From Capsicum annuum (Eukaryota; Streptophyta; Magnoliopsida; Solanales; Solanaceae): a stretch of 64,000 bases of DNA. Every line of letters begins with the position of its first letter. Positions within the stretch are counted from its first letter, which is position 1. The translations under genes and the position numbers were made by a program. Shown here piece by piece: positions 1 through 11,755 of the stretch. The stretch covers positions 219,123,098 through 219,187,097 of the forward strand of contig NC_061115.1 of NCBI RefSeq assembly GCF_002878395.1. Reading direction: 5' to 3'. The notes beneath the pieces are model-generated. The model did not search any database. It worked only from the letters and a program-made list of their open reading frames with translations, and was not told the DNA's origin.

Positions 1-39
1 CTGGGTTTGTTGTTGTTGTTGATTCTACCAAAAGATCAC

Positions 40-665
40 TAGGACTCTCGCTATGTACGAGATCTGGAGAAGAATTGAACCATAAGGATCTATTATACAC
101 AACGTCAACTTCCATTAAAGTGATGGTTCTACAGCTTGAACTCGTGCACTCTTAATTACACAACAACAACTTTATCAGTTACTCCAAGATCCGACCAATA
201 TATGAAATAAAAAAAGGGGTGTGATATGGGAGTCATCACTAGACTAGTCCACTGCCCCCACCCCCAGCCCCCACCATAAGTAGCCCAGTGCACTAAAGCT
301 AGGACTGAATCATAAGGATCTATTAGATGCAATCTCAACTTATATTTCTGCGAAACGCTTTCTACAGCCTGAACTCGTGATCTCCTAATCACGTGATAAC
401 AACTTCACTCGTAACTCCAAAATCCCGATCAATATATAAAGCAACCAAAAAAAAAAAAGAGTAATATGGGAGTAATCACTAGACTAGTCCACTACCACCC
501 AACCCCAACCCCAACCCCATTTTAAGCCACCCAATGCACTAAAGCTCTTGCTACGTACAAGTATTATTTTTATGACTTGATCTCATAACCTCCTAATCAC
601 GTAACAATAACTTTACCAAGATGGTACTATGTATCAAGAAGAAAAAAAAAGAGTAATCACTAGTA
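40..665. repeat. three diverged tandem units of about 250 bp upstream of MORF
   Basis: Units begin near 40, 301 and 546. Each repeats the same order: a stretch around 'aaggatctatta', a piece that looks like the head of a Solanaceae tRNA-derived SINE in minus orientation (near 130-170, 370-415 and 575-625), an A-rich run, 'gtaatcactag', a C-rich run and 'cactaaagct'. The third unit is shortened. The array ends only about 20 bp before the presumed TATA box of the next gene, so it forms most of the visible upstream region. Bases 1-22 are the (TTG)n end of another retroposon. Confidence 0.7.
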
Positions 666-683
666 CCCCCAGCCCCCAACCCT

Positions 684-690
684 TATATAA
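684..690 (+). promoter_or_regulatory. putative TATA box of the MORF gene
   Basis: TATATAA lies 63 bp before the ATG at 753, in a C- and A-rich, CT-poor stretch. This spacing would put the start of transcription near 715-720 and give a 5' UTR of about 35 nt. Inferred from position only. Confidence 0.45.
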
Positions 691-752
691 CCCCCATAAA
701 CCCTCAAACCCTCCCAACAATCACCAACCAAAAAAAAAAAAGCTTCATTACA

Positions 753-3700
753 ATGGCCTCCAAAATCACCAGATCTCTCTACACTTCTCGCTTTCTCTCT
801 TCTTCCCTTCGCTTCCTCTCCTCCACCTCCTCCTCCTCATCACCGTCCATTTCTCACACTCCTATCTCCACCGTCCGATCTTCATTTCTCTTCTCCCACT
901 CTCTTTACCCTAATTTCCCAAAACCGTTCAGTTTTAACCCGGTCCGGTTCCGTATGAACCGGTCCGGTGGTAACTCCCCGTACACTCCAGGAACCGGTGA
1001 CCGTGCTCCGACTGAAATGGCGCCGTTGTTTCCCGGTTGCGATTATGAGCATTGGCTTATTGTTATGGATAAACCCGGCGGCGAAGGAGCTAGTAAACAG
1101 CAAATGATTGATTGTTATGTTCAAACACTAGCTAAAGTTGTCGGGAGGTAATGGGATTATACTCTTATCACACTTTGTTTTTATTGTTGTTACGTATCAT
1201 TTCATGATGTATCGTGTTGTATTATATTGTACTGTATATAGATTGTATCATTTCCATATTGTATTGTATTAGATTGTACAGTATATGGATTGTATCATTT
1301 TGGTGAAGGTGCTCATAAACAGCAATTGGTTGATTGTTATGTTAAAACCCTAGCTAAAGTTGTCGGGAGATAATGATTAAGTATACTCTTATCACACTTT
1401 ATTTGTGTTAAATATTGTTAGAATTATTGTATTATATTGTGCTGTATATAGATTGTCTCATTTTCATATTGTATTGTATTGTGTTGTATTATATGTGGGT
1501 TTTATCATTTCCGTATAATATTGTATTATATTGAAGGGGAGCTTTGGAGTAACTGGTAAAATTGTTGTCATATGACCTTTAGGTCACGGGTTCAAGCCTT
1601 GGAAATAGTCTCTTGCAAAAATGCAAAGCAAGGTAAGGCTGTGTACATTAAACCCTTGTGGTGGGGCCCTTCCCCAGAACCCACGCACAGCGGGGAGCTT
1701 TAGTGCACCAGGCTGCCCTTTTATTGTATTATATTGTACCATATATAGATTGTAGCGTTTCCTGATTGCTACATTCAAACCCTAGCTAAAGTGGTTGGAG
1801 GTAATGAAAAATATACTCTTCTACAGTCAGTTTGTATTGTTATTACATAGTGTTCTGTAATGTATTGTCCTTCCGTTCATTTTTTACTTGTCACATTTGG
1901 ATTTGTCTCGTTCATTAAGAAACAATGATTAACTTGACTATTTTACCATGCCACCGTATTTATTGATGTTTACTATCTGGTATTGAATAAGTTTAGTTAA
2001 AGAGGAACATGATAACTCATGCTAATCATGTTCAAATGATTGATTGTTATATTCAAACCCTTGCTAAAGTCCTTGGGAGTTGATGAAAATGCACTCTTTT
2101 AGGGTGTGTTCGAGCTGAGGGTCTATTGGAAACAACCTCTCTTCCTCAACTATGATTAAATACTTTTATCCACTTTGTATTGTTGTTACTTATTGTTTTG
2201 TAATGTATTTTAGGGGTTGTTTGGTAGATTGTACAAGAATAATGTAGAATATGGTGTATTAGTAATACTTGCATTAGTAATGCAGATATTAGTATTAATT
2301 ATGTCGAAGTCATTGGGAGGTAATGAAAATTATACTCTTTTAGTGTGTGTTCGAGCTAAGGGTCTATGAGAAAGAGCCTCTCTACCTTAGATCTGTGGTA
2401 GAGGTAAGGTCCGTGTGTGCTCTACCCTCTCCCCTGATCTCACTTTGTGGGAATACACTAGGGTGGTTGTTGTTATTGTTGTAGTAAGGTTTGTTCGGTA
2501 TGAAGGAAAATCTTTCCATGAGGTAGAGGTAAGGCGTGCGTATGCTCTACCCTCTCCAGACCCCACTTTGTGGGAATCCATTGTGTACTTTGTTATTGTG
2601 CGTATGCTAATCAATTTTTCTTCTGGATTAGCTATAAAAGTAGCTGATAAGTTTCAAGAGCTGAAAATCACTTTTATTTTAGGTGCTCAAGTTTATCTTA
2701 TTATGATAGAAGTGCTGAAACTGATTACAAGCAGTTGGTTTGTTTGGTAAAACAGTGTGCTAATAAACACTTTTTTGGTTAAAATAATTGAAATGTCCTC
2801 GAAATTATTTACAAAAAAATACAAATTTTCAAATATTTTTCACATAGGGGACAAATGATGGAGATAGACTAGAGACATAACTAAAACTTATGTTTTAGGA
2901 AGAGTATTTCAGATATTACAAAAGATGTTAAGGATGACATCGTAAAAAGTTGGGTCTAAGCAAAAGTGTTTATAAGCTATAATTTAAGTTATGGGTGACC
3001 AGCTGATGACTTTTCCTTATTTTTTACTTACAAGCATTTTTGGTGCTTATGAGATGCGTAAATAAGCCAGAAGTGCTTATAACTTACCAACACCTTTTTG
3101 TGCTACTTGAAAGTATATAACCTTATATGTACATATCCATGATGGAGGGCCGATTTGGGAAGCTATCAAATTACATTTGGGGGATCCTGGTTAAAAAAAT
3201 AAGATCATGTACAATGTGTGAAGATGCGGATGTATTAGAAGATGAAATACTCTATTAGGGATATACAGTAGTTTGGTCTTTCTTTGCATAGTTGTTTACT
3301 AAGTAAATATGGAAGCTCCCCAATTTTATTGTTTAGCCTTTTATTTATGAGTTCTGTTGCAAGAAAGGAGATGAACTCCTATATCCTTGAAATACAGAAA
3401 TGGAAATACAAGCACTAATATTGGAATTCATCTCCTTCTAGCATAGTCTAATAGAATATTTCCTCTATTGTATTTGCATCCATCCCATAGTACGTGCTCT
3501 TTTTTTAACCAGGGCCTCAAATGTAATCTGACAGCTTCCCAAATGTATCCTCAATTGTGGTCATGATCATTACCATAATTTTTTGTCGAAAACTTGGTTA
3601 ACTTTCAGATAGTGACTATGGGGGGAGTATAAGATGTGTCTAGCTAGACTCATTTGTGCTATTCTGTTCATGGACCTATTCAAGTGTTGAAATGAAAAGG

Positions 3701-5809
3701 CCCATGTGAAGCAAGATGTATTGGGGTTCCATGTAACCTACCCTGGCCTGACTAGTTTAGGATTAATGCGTAATAGTAGTAGCAGCTGTTTTACCTATTC
3801 ATGATCTCTTTTGCATGTGTAGCGAAGAGGAAGCAATAAAGAAGATTTACAATGTCTCATGTGAGAGGTACTTTGGTTTTGGGTGTGAAGTTGACGAGGA
3901 GACTTCTAATAAAATGGAAGGTCTGTTGAAAATGCTTTACTATCATTTCTTTTTCTTTTTGCAATAGCCATCAGTCCATATTAAAGGAATGACTTGGAAT
4001 ATTTGCTGCAATAGGTTTGCCAGGTGTTCTGTTTGTGCTGCCCGATTCCTATGTCGATCCTGAATACAAGGATTATGGAGGTAAACATTCTTCTAGAACT
4101 TGTTTGCTCTTTGTTTGGAAGCAGAGCCATGCTCTGTAAGGTATTAGGAGTATGACCTAATAACTAGAATTAAAAGAATGCATAAAAAAAGTCTGCTCTT
4201 GCTAAAAGTTCTTTTAAATTGTTGCCTTTATATCATACATGTGTAATTGTCTCCAAAAAACAATCCAACCATTAATTTGAATTTTAAGCTCTCTATGGTT
4301 TCTCACGAAATGAACATCGAGAGGCAACAAAACTTTTAGTGAATAGATAAAGAATGTGGTTGGGAAGTCAGTGTCTGTGGTTTCTTTTACATAATGGAGG
4401 TAGCCTAGCAAGGGAAAAGAAGACCTTGGAGGGTATTGATTATGTAGAAAGACTAGAAGAACAAACCTTTTATTGGTTAGGCTGTACGAGTTAATTGAAG
4501 ATATAGTCCGAATAATTGGTAGTGCAGAGAAATATTCAAAGATGTTTTACTAAATTAAAATATAAAGAGGTCATATTTTGAAGATTTAAATACTTAGATG
4601 CTACACTTGTTTTCTGTAGAAAGTTGTCACTTTTGGTGATAGCAAAAAGCAGGAGTAGGTCAAGTGAACTAGGAGAGGATAAATTATCACTGGTAAGGGG
4701 TTGTTCATTGAGCATAAGGTTTCTAATTGTCTGCAGCAGAAAGTGCACTTTCATGCAAGGTTTTCTAAATATGTGTTTTCACAATGCTGACGCATATCAT
4801 ACTCATCCGCTTTGTAGAACATGCCTTTAGAAGGATGGATTTATAGGGTGGCTAGGAGGAACCCTCCCACCCCCGCGCCCCAACACACACACCACACCCC
4901 AATTTCACTAGGGATATTGAGTATTGCGAAGATACCTTCTATCTTTTGCCCATATACAACTTCCCCCTAATTAGCTTGCCATGAACAGTATCAAATTTGC
5001 TCCAAACCGGTACAAGTCATGTGTGTTACCATGGTGCTTGTTTCTCGTGGACTTCTCAGAAGAGGTTGTTTGTTTCCTACTAATGAACTGATAGTATATG
5101 ATACCATGGTGCGTGTTACCAGAGGTTGTTAGTAATTTTATGGAGGCCTCCCTGTAATTGCTACTTTTAAGCGCTACGTGTTTCGTACTTTGATGAATTC
5201 ATATGTAATAACATAATGAGTTTTATCAAGAATTTCTATGCGAAAAGAATGCAACACTATGCGAAAAGAATGCTGTGTTGCATTGAGGCGAAGTTGTTAT
5301 CATTTTAAGTTCAAGCTCTGTTTGTGTGTTGTTATATAGTTTCTTCAATATCTTGTCTTCTAATTGTGAGAAATACAGAAGCCGTCTTACTGGAAAAGAG
5401 CAAATCTTCCCCCACCCTCCCCCAAAATAAAAGAAAGAACAAAAAAAAAACACTAACCCAAACCACTTTGGGTCATCGAAGAAGCTGTTGTGTCTGTGAC
5501 ATGGCCCCGATTTTGTCTTGTTACACACACTATTCCTGTGCCGCTCATGCTAGGGTGTAGATTCATGTTGGGAAAAGCTAGTTTTAGTTTTACCTTCTAT
5601 TAGTTCTTACTCCCAACACCTTTGCTAATGGATGTGTATGATTTTGCCTTGACAATGATCTTATATTTGTCTTTGCAGCTGAACTTTTTGTCAATGGGCA
5701 GATAGTTCAAAGATCACCTGAACGACAGAGGAGAGTAGAGCCTGTCCCTCAGCGTAACGACAGAATAAGACCCAATAGATTCAACAGGCGCAGAGATAAC
5801 ATGCGATGA
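753..5809 (+). CDS. MORF3: MORF/RIP-family organellar RNA-editing factor (MORF3-like)
   Basis: Exons 753-1147, 3823-3920, 4015-4080 and 5679-5809 join in frame with GT-AG borders and give 229 residues. Residues 1 to about 65 are rich in Ser, Arg and Thr and lack acidic residues, as in a mitochondrial transit peptide. The MORF box starts near residue 93 (FPGCDYEHWLIVMDKP) and runs through CERYFGFGCEVDEETSNKMEG and GVLFVLPDSYVDPEYKDYGAE. The protein ends in a short basic tail. MORF proteins bind PPR proteins and are needed for C-to-U editing in mitochondria and plastids. The short length and the acidic YVDPEYKDYG stretch fit the MORF3/MORF6 type better than the long MORF1/MORF8 type; that subfamily call is from memory. 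Intron 1 (2.7 kb) contains decayed copies of the end of exon 1, a SINE and a MITE. The start is the first ATG after the TATA box. Confidence 0.88.
1301..2340 (+). repeat. four decayed copies of the exon 1 end of MORF inside its intron 1
   Basis: The last 35-75 nt of exon 1 plus the first 20-30 nt of intron 1 recur near 1303-1400, 1763-1820, 2037-2100 and 2303-2340. Shared landmarks are 'gattgttat', 'ctagctaaagt', 'gggag' and, downstream, 'tatactctt'. Removing the SINE at 1534-1722, the spacing is roughly 220-280 bp, so this is a tandem duplication that was later hit by a SINE. The true donor 'gggag|gtaatg' is changed in the first and third copies (ataatg, ttgatg) but kept in the second and fourth. 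The spacers are rich in a degenerate TGTATTGTATTA motif. Confidence 0.85.
1534..1722 (+). mobile_element. tRNA-derived SINE (Solanaceae type), nearly full length
   Basis: The element runs from 'ggggagctttggagtaactgg' to 'gcaccaggctgcccttt'. A tRNA-like box B (ggttcaagcc) lies at about 1589. It is flanked by 'attgtattatattg' at 1520-1533 and 1723-1736, a possible 14-bp target duplication. The local DNA is itself repetitive, so the duplication is not decisive. Related copies lie at 7944-8065, 12688-12870, 12975-13105, 34697-34810 and 52490-52610. Confidence 0.8.
2106..2590 (+). mobile_element. fragments of (TTG)n-tailed retroposon 3' ends
   Basis: Three pieces of the same tail occur: 2106-2145 ('gagggtctattgg'), 2350-2485 (a longer copy ending in 'ggttgttgttattgttg') and 2517-2585 (internal piece with 'ctctccagaccccac'). 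The family recurs throughout the window and equals the end of the RTE-like LINE copies at 33840-34480 and 48291-49126. Confidence 0.7.
3137..3565. mobile_element. MITE-like element with terminal inverted repeats of about 125 bp
   Basis: The left arm, 3137-3262, and the reverse complement of 3438-3565 share 'catgat', 'tttgggaagct', 'attacattt', 'cctggttaaaaaaa' and 'tattctattag'-type blocks in the same order. The roughly 175-bp centre is not repeated. The arms are clearly diverged, and I could not fix the outer ends or a target duplication. The element lies in intron 1 of the MORF gene. Confidence 0.7.
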
Positions 5810-7483
5810 ATTATATCAACATAAGGAAAGACTCAGTGGGTGAGACTCGTATTGCACTGTTGTGTGGAAGTTCATGTGTTAGAAACTTTGATACTTTTGT
5901 TTCCTAGTCGGAACATGTCTTTAGTCAAACTCTATGTGCTTGCATTTGCTCCTTTTCGCCTTTCAAACCGGCATTGCTTAATCTTCTTGGTTATGAAGAC
6001 TTTTATCTTAGAATTTCCCAGATGTATATACTACTATGATATAATCTTGAAAATCGTGTACGATTGTGTCTTTGCTGATATGCCTTTTTGTCAGTGAAAC
6101 CTTTTCGCCGAAGGCTCTGCATTTTGTGATGACGTCGTGGTTCAAGCCCATTGTTCTTTGAGCCAAGGATCTACGGGAAAAAAACATCTCTACCCCTCAT
6201 GGTTCATATGGCATACTGTGTGGAGTTTGCCAAATTAAAATGGTGAGGGTGTTCTTTGTGTATCAACTATTTCAATGCAAAAAACAGTGTTTTAGTTGAT
6301 TATTTAAGCAATTGTTGAGTCAAGTTCGAAAGATTATTGGTAGGGGAGTTTTGGAGTAATGGTAAAGTTTTCTTTTCACGTGATCTATTGCTATAGGTTT
6401 GAGGCGTAGAAGCAGTCACTAATTTACAGAAGTTGTGTTAACTAAACGCACACAATTTATGTTTAGCGTCACTACTTCTAAACCTTATGTGAAACGCGCA
6501 TGGATATGGTTAGAAATATATGGTCCATATATCCATGCGCGTTTTTCACATAAGTTGGAAGCCGTGAGTTCCGAGGACAAGCATATATAATAAATACTTA
6601 TTTGACTGAAATCTTTCTAAATAGGGATAAAGTCTACATACATTCTATCCTTACCCGCCTCCGACTTCACTTGTAAAAACTACACTGGGTATGTTGTATA
6701 TTTGTGTTTTGACTGATATCCACTAGCCCAATTTCTATTTTCTTTCGAAGTCTGACAACATCCATACCAAATAAACTCCGGAAATTGGGGTCTGAAGAGG
6801 GTAGAGCGTACGCACACCTTACCTCTCTACCTCTTGGAGGTAGAGCGGTTGTTTTCAAAAGACCCTCGACTCACGAGAAGCAAATCATAGTATCAAAGTT
6901 CATTGTACTACAAATTACAAAAAGTTCAACATCTCAATGATAGAAACAAAGCACTTCAAGAATCAAAATTACTATAAAAGAAAAAAGAGAACTCACAAGC
7001 ACACTAAGCTGTTTTAAAATGTAAAGCTCTTTACAAATTTGATCTGTTTTAACTAGCCAAACACAAACTAATCTCCTCTTTCAAAGTCTAAAAGAGAGAA
7101 AAATCTTTAAAATGATAGCACTTGTATGTTTACGCTCACGGTACTACTTCGCCATCAGTCAGCCAAGAGTATTTAACCTTGCAACGTGGTCCTTGCTGAT
7201 TCACAAGGGATTCCACATGCACCATGCTACTCGCAACAGACCATAAGCTCTCGAAGAAGTCTCCAACTCGGATTTGCCGATGTACTAAGCTGGAAACACT
7301 AAAAAGCAAATGATGTTTTGTAAACCTTCATATTAATTTAAGGTATGGCAGAAGATGCATATTTTCTGATATAATAAAGCCCCAGAAAAGCCTCGACTTG
7401 CTTGGCCCTCCGACGAGAATTAGGGACACTGAGCTTTACCTCTTCTTTCGATGGTATGTAGGAGAGAAGAAATTTCGTCGTCG
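5810..7483. other. intergenic region between two convergent genes
   Basis: The MORF 3' UTR probably occupies the first 250-300 bp. The rest holds retroposon scraps (about 6150-6200, a SINE head at 6343-6425, and tail pieces at 6620-6860), the hairpin at 6470-6566, and the probable 3' UTR of the ANKRD13-like gene (about 7080-7483). I see no further gene. Confidence 0.6.
6470..6566. repeat. short near-perfect hairpin
   Basis: The arms 6481-6507 and 6529-6558 pair over 27 bases, apart from a 2-nt bulge and an A-C mismatch near the outer end; the core is 'cgcgcatggatat'. The loop is about 21 nt and weaker pairing extends outward. It looks like a tiny MITE or a foldback; nothing shows that it is transcribed. 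Confidence 0.7.
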
Positions 7484-10400
7484 TTATTCTTCAACATCCT
7501 CATTAGTCTGCTGCCCATTCTCTTGATTTCTAGTGGCACCATGCTTTTTATGCTTCTTATTCCTTGCTTTCTTGGCTTTCATTCGGCGTTTTTTCTCATT
7601 TGCATCAACCCAAGAATAATCTGAAGGTATACGGAAAGGGTCAATCTCATCCTGGAACCTGTGGCTTTTACTGTCGCTGGATAGCTCATCGCGGTTACCC
7701 TTCATCCATGAAATCCATGATGTAGCGCCATCGGATTCTTTAGACTTTGCATCTTGGAAATTTGTAGGACTTGATAGAGGGGTTGAAAACTCGTCCACTG
7801 GTTCGAGCTCTTCAAACTTTGTAAATGTAACAAGAACTCGAATTGTTGGAACGATAGGGATAGCTACCTGAAGTGCAGTAAACTCTTGTAAGTTACTTGG
7901 AATACTTCATTATACAGCAACATAAGAATGTAGTATAAAAAGGGCAGCCCGGTGCACTAAAGCTACCACTATGCGTGGTGTCCAGGGAAGGGCCCCACCA
8001 CAAGAGTGTATTGTATGCAGCCTTACCTTGCATTTCTGCCGTGACCTCCTGGTCACATGACTAGTATGAATACGTTAATTGGAGTGAGGGAATAGTTTCC
8101 CATCACCAACTATAATACACGCAATAACTACGAAAGTTGAGATTCACCGATAGGGCAAAAGTGGCAGTCCGTTGCACTAAAGCTCGCGCTATGCGTGGGT
8201 CCTTGTAGATCTAACAAATATTGGTTAGGTTACTACATACCATATTTAACTTCTAACAACGACCATCACCTTGAAAGGTTTATCCCAAACTGCATGGGTT
8301 ATACGTTTCATTGCACTAAAGTCGCTATACCTTTTTTTATCAACCATGATGTCAGGACAAGCTTGTGCACCTCGATTAATTCTACTTGATACCTGCTACC
8401 TTCCACCAACACAAGTAACAGCTAACCCCGACCTCCAAAGCTTGGGCAAATGGGAAGAATCATCTAGTATTTTGCCTCCAAGGGGATTTCAACCAGAGAC
8501 CCCGTGGTTGTCAACCTACTTCATTGACCACTATATTTTGTACTAAATAGATGACTCAACTTCATCTAAGTACCACGGAAGTCACTAAACCATTCTCTGT
8601 AACAAAAAAGTCGCTCAATTTTACCTAGTTATCACATAGAGTCATTAGGACTAGCAGGAAACAAGAGACATCTTATATGACACTCGGACAAAGTTGAATA
8701 TTCAACTTTTTAGCAACAAAAAAGATTGTTTAGACACTTCCCGTGATACTTGGCAAAGTTCTTTCTAAGATTCTTTTGCTACAAAAGATTACTTTAGTGC
8801 AATAACATAAAAGTTGAGTTGTGACGATATATAGACGATTAGCAAGCCAAGCCCTTAACTATTTCTAATCTCTAATATTAATCAACAACAACAACAACAA
8901 CAAACCCAGTGTATTCCCACATAATGAGGTCTGGGGAGGGTAAGATGTACGCAGTCCATACCTCCACCTCTAAAGAAGTAGAAAGGCTGTTTCCGATAGA
9001 CCCCCGGCTCGAGACACGGAATACTACACAAATACTATCTCTAATATTAATCAACAGATAAATATTTTGAGCATCCACTACATACAATTACAACCAAAGG
9101 AGAGGAATCTTTACTTAAATTATTCAACTAACAGTCAAAACATATTCTATTGCATCGGAAGAGAGGCTGCACTTAAGCCGAGGCTCTTTTGGAAACAGCC
9201 TCTTTAGCTCCACGAGGAAGGGATAAAGTTTGCATACACTCTACCCTCTCTCCAGACCCCACTAGCGAGATTACACTGGGTATGTTGTTTTTGTTGTAGT
9301 TGTCAGGACAAGAGTAACAGATTATCAATAGATGTCCACATGAACAGGCAATGCCTTCTTTCTTACAGGTGATAAGTAAAATAGTTCTATAAAAGTAGGG
9401 GAATGAAACACACGATATAATCATACCAAGAGTCAGAAAGAGCTGGTTTTCGATGCACGGGCATGAAAAACACTTAACATGACATATGCTCAGGTTTATG
9501 ACCTCGACGAAACTCTTTGCCATTCTATACTAATTTGAACACAAAGACTTTTTGGTAGGTTTGTGAGTTGTTAGGTTAAATTTGCTGCAAGTACAGACAA
9601 GCAGCGAGCAACATATTATATTAGGTTTCAGATTTTTTTTTTTTTCAAAGAATGATAGGTTGGGGGAACTTAATAACACAATTTCCATCACATCAGGAAA
9701 ACTTATCAACGTATGGAGGACGGGTCTCTCTTAGTAGTTGGTAGTCACTAAACCATAATAAATATATCCTACAGAGTACATCAAATAACTATTGACAATG
9801 ACAACATGATCCGCAATTACCCTGCTAGATTCAACTGTCTCAACTTGGACATCATACACCCCAGACAGCTGAATCGTGTAAGTGATTGTCCATTCTTTTC
9901 AACTAAATGCATCATCCATCTGTTGATTCATGATGATGAATGCCACTGTATTACTTGGATATCATGTATCCCAGGCACAAGTGCATCTATGAGGTGACAG
10001 ATAAAAAGGAGCCCCTCTTTCAGCACCTTTGCCATTAAGTGTAAGCAGTGTAGAGAAGGGATGGACCAGCGCAAAAACGATTAAAGAAAGCACAAGAACA
10101 ATAAGAAGAAAATGGAACAAGGTTAACATAACAGATCCTAGAGAGCGAGAGAGAAAGAGAGTATCAAGTACCTTGACAGGAAATGTGCCAGGAGGTAGTT
10201 TAGTAGTTAAAAGCTCCCTTAATCTTCTGACAGCTTTAACCTTGTTGGCTAGAATGTCGAGCAATGGCAAGAGTTCTTCTGTTTTCAGTGGAAAGTCCGG
10301 CGTCAACCACAAAACAGGTCTTAATCCTTTTTTATACTCACTTTCGGTCTTAGGCTCACCGATGGTTGTTTTCTTCTTTTTCTTCTTGCTGCTCTTATCT

Positions 10401-11755
10401 TTGCTCTTTTTACCAACCGTTGTATCCTCCCGAGGAACTTCGGATGATGATGCGTGATTGTCATTTGGTCTCTGCTTGCTATCTTCTGGAGCCAGCTTTG
10501 AGAATTTCTTTACAAGCTTGGAGTCATCCGAATCATCACCAGTGTCTTTGGAGGCTTTTTTGCTCCAACCAAACCAACTTTTCTTCTCCTTTGTAACACC
10601 GTTGGATTCACAACTCTGAAATGAACCTCCATCAGAGTTTCCATGAACCTCAGGCTCCTCATCCTCACCAGGTCCATCTGAATTGCCCATCCGAAGTGCA
10701 GAATCTAACTGCATTCGTTCTTCAGCTGTCAATGCATCATCATATTCATCGTCACCACCATTCACTACTTTCTCATCATCGTTCACTGTAAAGAGCTCCT
10801 CATCAGTTATAGCACCAGGAACGCGCCTTGATTTTACACTAACCATAACGTGAAGCATATCATACACCTTTGCCTTCCATGTACCAACCATCTCAGATCT
10901 CTCCTGTCTCCTCCAATTTAAGTGGGGCACAAGCTCTGCCTGAGTGACATCAATTCCTGGTCTAAACATATTTGTTTGAGACATCAAAGCCACTTCACGA
11001 GTAACTTCAGTTTCTGATGGTTGCACACCAGCTCCCTCTAAGGCATTTGTAATCTCCTTCTCCTTATGAGCAAGCACAATCAAAGAACCAGGAGCCAAGG
11101 ATATGTTCCCATCTTCTGATGAATACCCTTCTCCAAGAAAGAGGAAAGTTTGATCTGAACGTTGAATGCGGAACCCATCAAATCCTGCAAGTGTCATATC
11201 TGCACGAAGATTAGAACCCCGTTTCCAAATCCGATAAGTGTCTGACGGAGCAATCCGTCCAATGAATGGTATTACCGAGCTCTCAAAGTGGAAGGTTATC
11301 TCCATGTAGAAATCACGAATTCGATTAGCTGAGGCAACAATCCTAGGAAGTCTGCGGCACCACTTGGCCCAGGCAAGGGGCTGATAATGCCTCGCAATAA
11401 TCATAGCAATATTCTCCTCCTTGGTACACACTGCTTCCTGGAGAGCACTCCACCCATTCTCATTCTGAAGACTCCAATCGGCACCTGCAGCCATTAAAAT
11501 CTCAGCCGAGATAGGATCCCTCATCCGAACAGCAAGGTGCAAAGGGGTTTCACGGCCAGGAACATCACGCCTATCAATTACTGCAGAAACAGAATCTGCA
11601 TCAAGTTCAGCAACCAGAGATTCCGCCTCAGTGTTCACTTCACCAGCCTTGGAGAGTTGAGGAAGGCCAGCAACTATTCTTTTCAAAGTGGCATAGTCTC
11701 GCTTGGCCACAGCCAAATGAGCCGGACTATGAACGTACTTGGACCAATCTTCCAT
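7484..11755 (-). CDS. ankyrin-repeat / GPCR-chaperone domain protein (ANKRD13-type)
   Basis: The coding exons are 11755-10172 (528 codons) and 7867-7484. They join in phase 0 as FPVK|VAIPIVPTIRVLV across a 2.3-kb intron, giving 655 residues. Ankyrin repeats lie near residues 9-38 (SPAHLAVAKRDYATLKRIV), 67-98 (TPLHLAVRMRDP) and 99-125. The GPCR-chaperone type domain starts near residue 137 (RIRDFYMEITFHFESSVIPF), is interrupted by an acidic and then Lys-rich linker (about 340-470, including KKSKDKSSKKKKKK), and resumes at GLRPVLWLTPDFPL. The tail is very basic (KKRRMKAKKARNKKHKKHG). In animals the ANKRD13 family handles receptor or ubiquitin traffic; the plant members have no firm role. The open frame of exon 1 reads on past its donor site to 9962, but that 69-residue extension is intron. 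The intron contains several retroposons. The 5' leader is probably spliced (see 13200-14080). Confidence 0.9.
7944..8210 (-). mobile_element. tRNA-derived SINE copy plus a fragment
   Basis: Reading the minus strand, 8062-7944 is the same SINE family as at 1534-1722, with a shortened head. A second piece, 8150-8203, holds only the 'cagtccgttgcactaaagctcgcgct' end. Both are in the intron of the ANKRD13-like gene. Confidence 0.65.
8326..8540 (-). mobile_element. second SINE family, tRNA-derived head
   Basis: On the minus strand the element starts near 8540 with a tRNA-like head ('gtggtcaatgaagtagg', then 'ggtctctggttgaaatcc', a box-B-like stretch) and ends near 8326 with 'catgatggttgataa'. Related sequences recur at 16013-16330 (three truncated units), 32765-32935, 33000-33355 and 39262-39965. 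Confidence 0.65.
8885..9036 (-). mobile_element. (TTG)n-tailed retroposon with a 17-bp target-site duplication
   Basis: The element begins with (CAA)6 on the plus strand and is flanked by perfect copies of 'atctctaatattaatca' at 8868-8884 and 9037-9053. It is a 5'-truncated copy of the family that shares its tail with the RTE-like LINE. Confidence 0.85.
9177..9305 (+). mobile_element. (TTG)n-tailed retroposon 3' end
   Basis: Plus-strand copy running from 'ccgaggctcttttgg' to 'gggtatgttgtttttgttg'. It lies in the intron of the ANKRD13-like gene. Confidence 0.7.

Noticed and set aside
9962..10171. C-terminal 69 residues of the 597-codon frame of the ANKRD13-like gene, including a hydrophobic stretch that looks like a membrane segment
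   Set aside because: The family continues from FPVK into VAIPIVPTIRV, found at 7867, and a good donor (AAG|gtacttg) lies at 10171. The hydrophobic stretch is translated intron.
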